Positions 62,009-64,000 of a stretch of DNA of 64,000 bases are shown here, piece after piece. The notes under the pieces are model-generated. The model saw only the letters and a list, made by a program, of their open reading frames with translations, had not been told where the DNA came from and did not search any database. The translations under genes were made by a program, and so were the position numbers. The stretch covers positions 682,001 through 746,000 of the forward strand of contig NZ_JARJNR010000001.1 in assembly GCF_030143255.1 (NCBI RefSeq). Reading direction: 5' to 3'. Positions within the stretch are counted from its first letter, which is position 1. Every line of letters begins with the position of its first letter. The stretch is from Frigidibacter sp. SD6-1 (lineage in GTDB: Bacteria > Pseudomonadota > Alphaproteobacteria > Rhodobacterales > Rhodobacteraceae).

Positions 62009-62949
62009 TGCCCGCCTCCTCGCAGCCCACCCCCGCGCGAGAGATTGCCGAACGGCTGACGGCGCTTTTCTGGAAGCGGCCGGGCATCCTGCTCGCGCTG
62101 CTTCTGGCGCCGCCGCTTCTGTGGCTTGGCGTTGTCTATGTCGGCTCGCTCATCGCGCTTCTGTGGCAGAGCTTCTATTCGATCGACCCGTTCTCGGGCG
62201 TGGTCGTGCGGGAATTCACGCTGAAGACCTATGGCGAGCTGCTGCTTCCCCAGAACTACGACATCATACTGCGCACCGTGACCATGGCAGCGGCCGTGAC
62301 GCTGGCGTCGGCCGTGTTGGCATTTCCCATTGCCTTCTATGCCGCACGCTTCGCAAAAGGCCGCTGGAAGGCAGTCTTCTATCTCGGCGTCATGCTGCCC
62401 TTGTGGTCCTCCTATCTGGTCAAGGTCTACGCGTGGAAGCTGATCCTCGCAAAGGAAGGGATCGTTACCTGGGCGGCGAACGGCATCGGCGCGGGCAGTC
62501 TGCTTGACGCGGTCCTTTCGATCCCGGTCATCGGTGGCAATTCGCTCTCCACTTCCTTCATCGGCACCTTCACCGTCTTCGTCTATGTCTGGCTGCCCTA
62601 CATGATCCTGCCGATGCAGGCTTCGCTGGAGCGGGTGCCGAAATCGATGCTGGAAGCCTCGGCCGATCTCGGCGCCGGGGGCCTCCGCACGCTCTGGAGC
62701 GTCACTCTGCCGCTCGCGCTGCCGGGCATCATCGCGGGCTCGATCTTCACCTTCTCGCTGACCTTGGGCGATTACATCATCCCTCAGATCATCGGCAATT
62801 CGGCAAATTTCATCGGCATGGCGGTCTATTCGCTGCAAGGTACCGCCGGGAACATCCCGCTCGCCGCCGCCTTCGCGGTAATTCCGATCCTGATCATGCT
62901 CGTCTATCTGGCCATCGCGCGCCGTCTGGGGGCCTTCGATGCGCTCTGA
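62005..62949 (+). CDS. Polyamine-type ABC transporter permease (PotB/YdcU-like)
   Basis: 314 residues, six core helices, with the coupling motif EASADLGAGGLRTLWSVTLPLALPGI (the EAA loop). AAGGA directly precedes the start, where two adjacent ATGs (62005, 62008) occur. Its 3' end overlaps the next permease by 11 bases. Confidence 0.9.
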   Translation: MMPASSQPTPAREIAERLTALFWKRPGILLALLLAPPLLWLGVVYVGSLIALLWQSFYSIDPFSGVVVREFTLKTYGELLLPQNYDIILRTVTMAAAVTLASAVLAFPIAFYAARFAKGRWKAVFYLGVMLPLWSSYLVKVYAWKLILAKEGIVTWAANGIGAGSLLDAVLSIPVIGGNSLSTSFIGTFTVFVYVWLPYMILPMQASLERVPKSMLEASADLGAGGLRTLWSVTLPLALPGIIAGSIFTFSLTLGDYIIPQIIGNSANFIGMAVYSLQGTAGNIPLAAAFAVIPILIMLVYLAIARRLGAFDAL

Positions 62950-63754
62950 CCGTCCTCCCTTTATCCTCACCGCGGGTGCCATCGGCGGCTTGCTGTTCCT
63001 CCACCTGCCGATCCTTCTGATCTTCCTCTATGCCTTCACGACCGAGGAGAAGAGCTACCAGTTCCCGCCGCCCGGCCTGACCACCGAATGGTTCGGCGTC
63101 GCCTGGAACCGTGCCGACATCTGGCCGCCGCTCTGGCTGTCCGTCAAGGTCGCCACGATCGCCTCTTGCCTCGCGCTCATTCTCGGCACGCTCTGTGCCG
63201 CCGCGATGGCGCGGGCCAGGTTCTTCGGCCGCGACACGATCTCGCTTCTCGTCATCCTGCCCATAGCCCTTCCCGGCATCATCACCGGCATGTCGCTGCG
63301 CTCGGCCTTCGCCGTCGCCGACATTCCCTTCTCGATGTGGACGATCATGCTCGGCCACGCGACCTTCTGCATCGTCATCGTCTATAACAACGCCGTCGCG
63401 CGCTTTCGTCGCCTGGGCTCCTCGATGCTGGAAGCATCCGCCGACCTCGGCGCCAACGCCTTCCAGACCTTCCGCTTCGTGATCCTGCCCAATCTCGGCA
63501 CCGCGCTTCTCGCGGGGGGCATGCTCGCCTTCGCGCTTTCCTTCGACGAGGTGATCGTCACCACCTTCACCGCAGGCACCGGCAACGCGGCCAAGACCCT
63601 GCCGATCTGGATGCTGGACGAGCTTGTCCGCCCGCGCCAGCGCCCCGTCACCAATGTCGTCGCCATCGTCGTCTTCATGGCGACCTTCCTGCCCATCCTC
63701 GCAGCCTATTACCTGACCTCCGGCGCCGAAGAGACGGCGGGCGGCGGCAAATGA
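62939..63754 (+). CDS. Polyamine-type ABC transporter permease (PotC/YdcV-like)
   Basis: 271 residues, six helices, EAA loop EASADLGANAFQTFRFVILPNLG, and the ALSFDEVIVTTFTAG segment typical of PotC-like permeases. Completes the importer; overlaps the previous gene and almost touches the dehydrogenase gene. Confidence 0.9.
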   Translation: MRSDRPPFILTAGAIGGLLFLHLPILLIFLYAFTTEEKSYQFPPPGLTTEWFGVAWNRADIWPPLWLSVKVATIASCLALILGTLCAAAMARARFFGRDTISLLVILPIALPGIITGMSLRSAFAVADIPFSMWTIMLGHATFCIVIVYNNAVARFRRLGSSMLEASADLGANAFQTFRFVILPNLGTALLAGGMLAFALSFDEVIVTTFTAGTGNAAKTLPIWMLDELVRPRQRPVTNVVAIVVFMATFLPILAAYYLTSGAEETAGGGK

Positions 63755-63768
63755 AAGGACCCCGACCC

Positions 63769-64000
63769 ATGACCAGGGATTTCGATACGTCGCTTCTGAT
63801 CGGCGCCGCGCTGGAGGCGGGGCATGAGACAGCGGAAAAGGTGCTGAACCCGCGGACCGGCGCCCTGATCCTCGAGGTGCCCGAGGCCTCGACCGACCAG
63901 ATCGACCGGGCGGTCGCCGCCGCGCGCAGGGCCTTCGAGACCTGGTCGCGCACGACGCCTGCAGACCGGTCGGCCGCGCTCCACAGGATCGCCGACGCGA
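63769..64000 (+). CDS. Aminobutyraldehyde dehydrogenase-like aldehyde dehydrogenase, 3' end outside window
   Basis: The first 77 residues only: TSLLIGAALEAG, KVLNPRTGALILEVPEASTDQIDRAVAAARRAFETWSRTTPADRSAALHRIAD. This is the standard N-terminus of NAD-dependent aldehyde dehydrogenases. Placed after a polyamine importer it matches YdcW/PatD (gamma-aminobutyraldehyde dehydrogenase), which oxidises the product of putrescine transamination. The ATG at 63769 has AAAGGA upstream; an in-frame ATG at 63751 overlaps the permease stop. Confidence 0.8.
   Translation, partial: MTRDFDTSLLIGAALEAGHETAEKVLNPRTGALILEVPEASTDQIDRAVAAARRAFETWSRTTPADRSAALHRIADA

Overview
The window reads as chromosomal DNA of a Rhodobacteraceae (Rhodobacterales, Alphaproteobacteria) bacterium. 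It is GC-rich, with third codon positions strongly biased to G/C, and has tightly packed operons with ATGA start/stop overlaps. Typical markers are a class II DAHP synthase, a PAS_5 protein, glnB-glnA, tRNA-Leu beside tig, a DddP-type DMSP lyase and a cytoplasmic SoeABC-type sulfite dehydrogenase. I see no rRNA, CRISPR array, phage, complete insertion sequence or replication origin. Most of the window is core metabolism and transport.

Layout. 1-6.2 kb: 3'-truncated sarcosine/dimethylglycine dehydrogenase-like gene, a GT39 membrane glycosyltransferase, and a convergent, 3'-overlapping 877-residue protein that fuses an adenylation domain, a carrier domain and an acyltransferase-3 membrane domain. 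6.3-12.7 kb: a branched-chain amino acid type ABC transporter (livM, H, F, G and binding protein) and a GlxA-type regulator. 12.8-23.2 kb: DAHP synthase, a PAS protein, yicC-gmk-gamma carbonic anhydrase, penicillin acylase family protein, HIBADH-family reductase, SYLF lipoprotein, hemB and a small membrane protein. 23.2-31.4 kb: mfd, then a leftward run purB - TPR protein - 54-residue secreted protein - orphan fliG - MFS exporter. 31.4-35.5 kb: two small genes, dddP, and a compositionally different pocket with an unknown membrane-anchored protein and a 67-residue gene with its own terminator. 35.5-42.5 kb: glnA, glnB, a mosaic NAD(P)HX repair gene with an in-frame palindromic insertion, a Hint-domain protein, tRNA-Leu, tig, an EamA exporter. 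42.5-49.7 kb: CPA2 antiporter, an Lrp regulator divergent from hpd with a dyad between them, a long single-membrane-span protein with GspL/PilM-like and GspC/PilP-like ends, and a SIMPL protein. 49.7-57.4 kb: metY, soeCBA, Na/Pi cotransporter. 57.5-64 kb: a frameshifted phytanoyl-CoA dioxygenase gene, a LysR regulator, a secreted NTF2-like protein, a polyamine-type ABC transporter and the start of an aminoaldehyde dehydrogenase (ydcSTUVW-like order).

How the genes connect. Sulfur handling recurs (DddP, SoeABC, MetY), as does nitrogen handling (glnBA, amino-acid and polyamine uptake, methylated-amine oxidation), as expected of a heterotroph living on DMSP, methylated amines and amino acids. 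At least four kinds of palindromic or tandem repeat are dispersed here. One is a previously unlabelled intergenic family with about six or seven copies. Others sit inside genes: a 24-bp inverted-repeat element in nnr, two abutting palindromes at the 3' end of soeA, and a 12-copy hexamer in the GspL/PilM-like gene.

The best candidates for something undescribed are the adenylation-carrier-acyltransferase fusion beside the GT39 enzyme, the GspL/PilM-to-GspC/PilP-like single-chain protein, and the intergenic repeat family. All functional calls come from reading motifs and recalled family knowledge; no database search was run.
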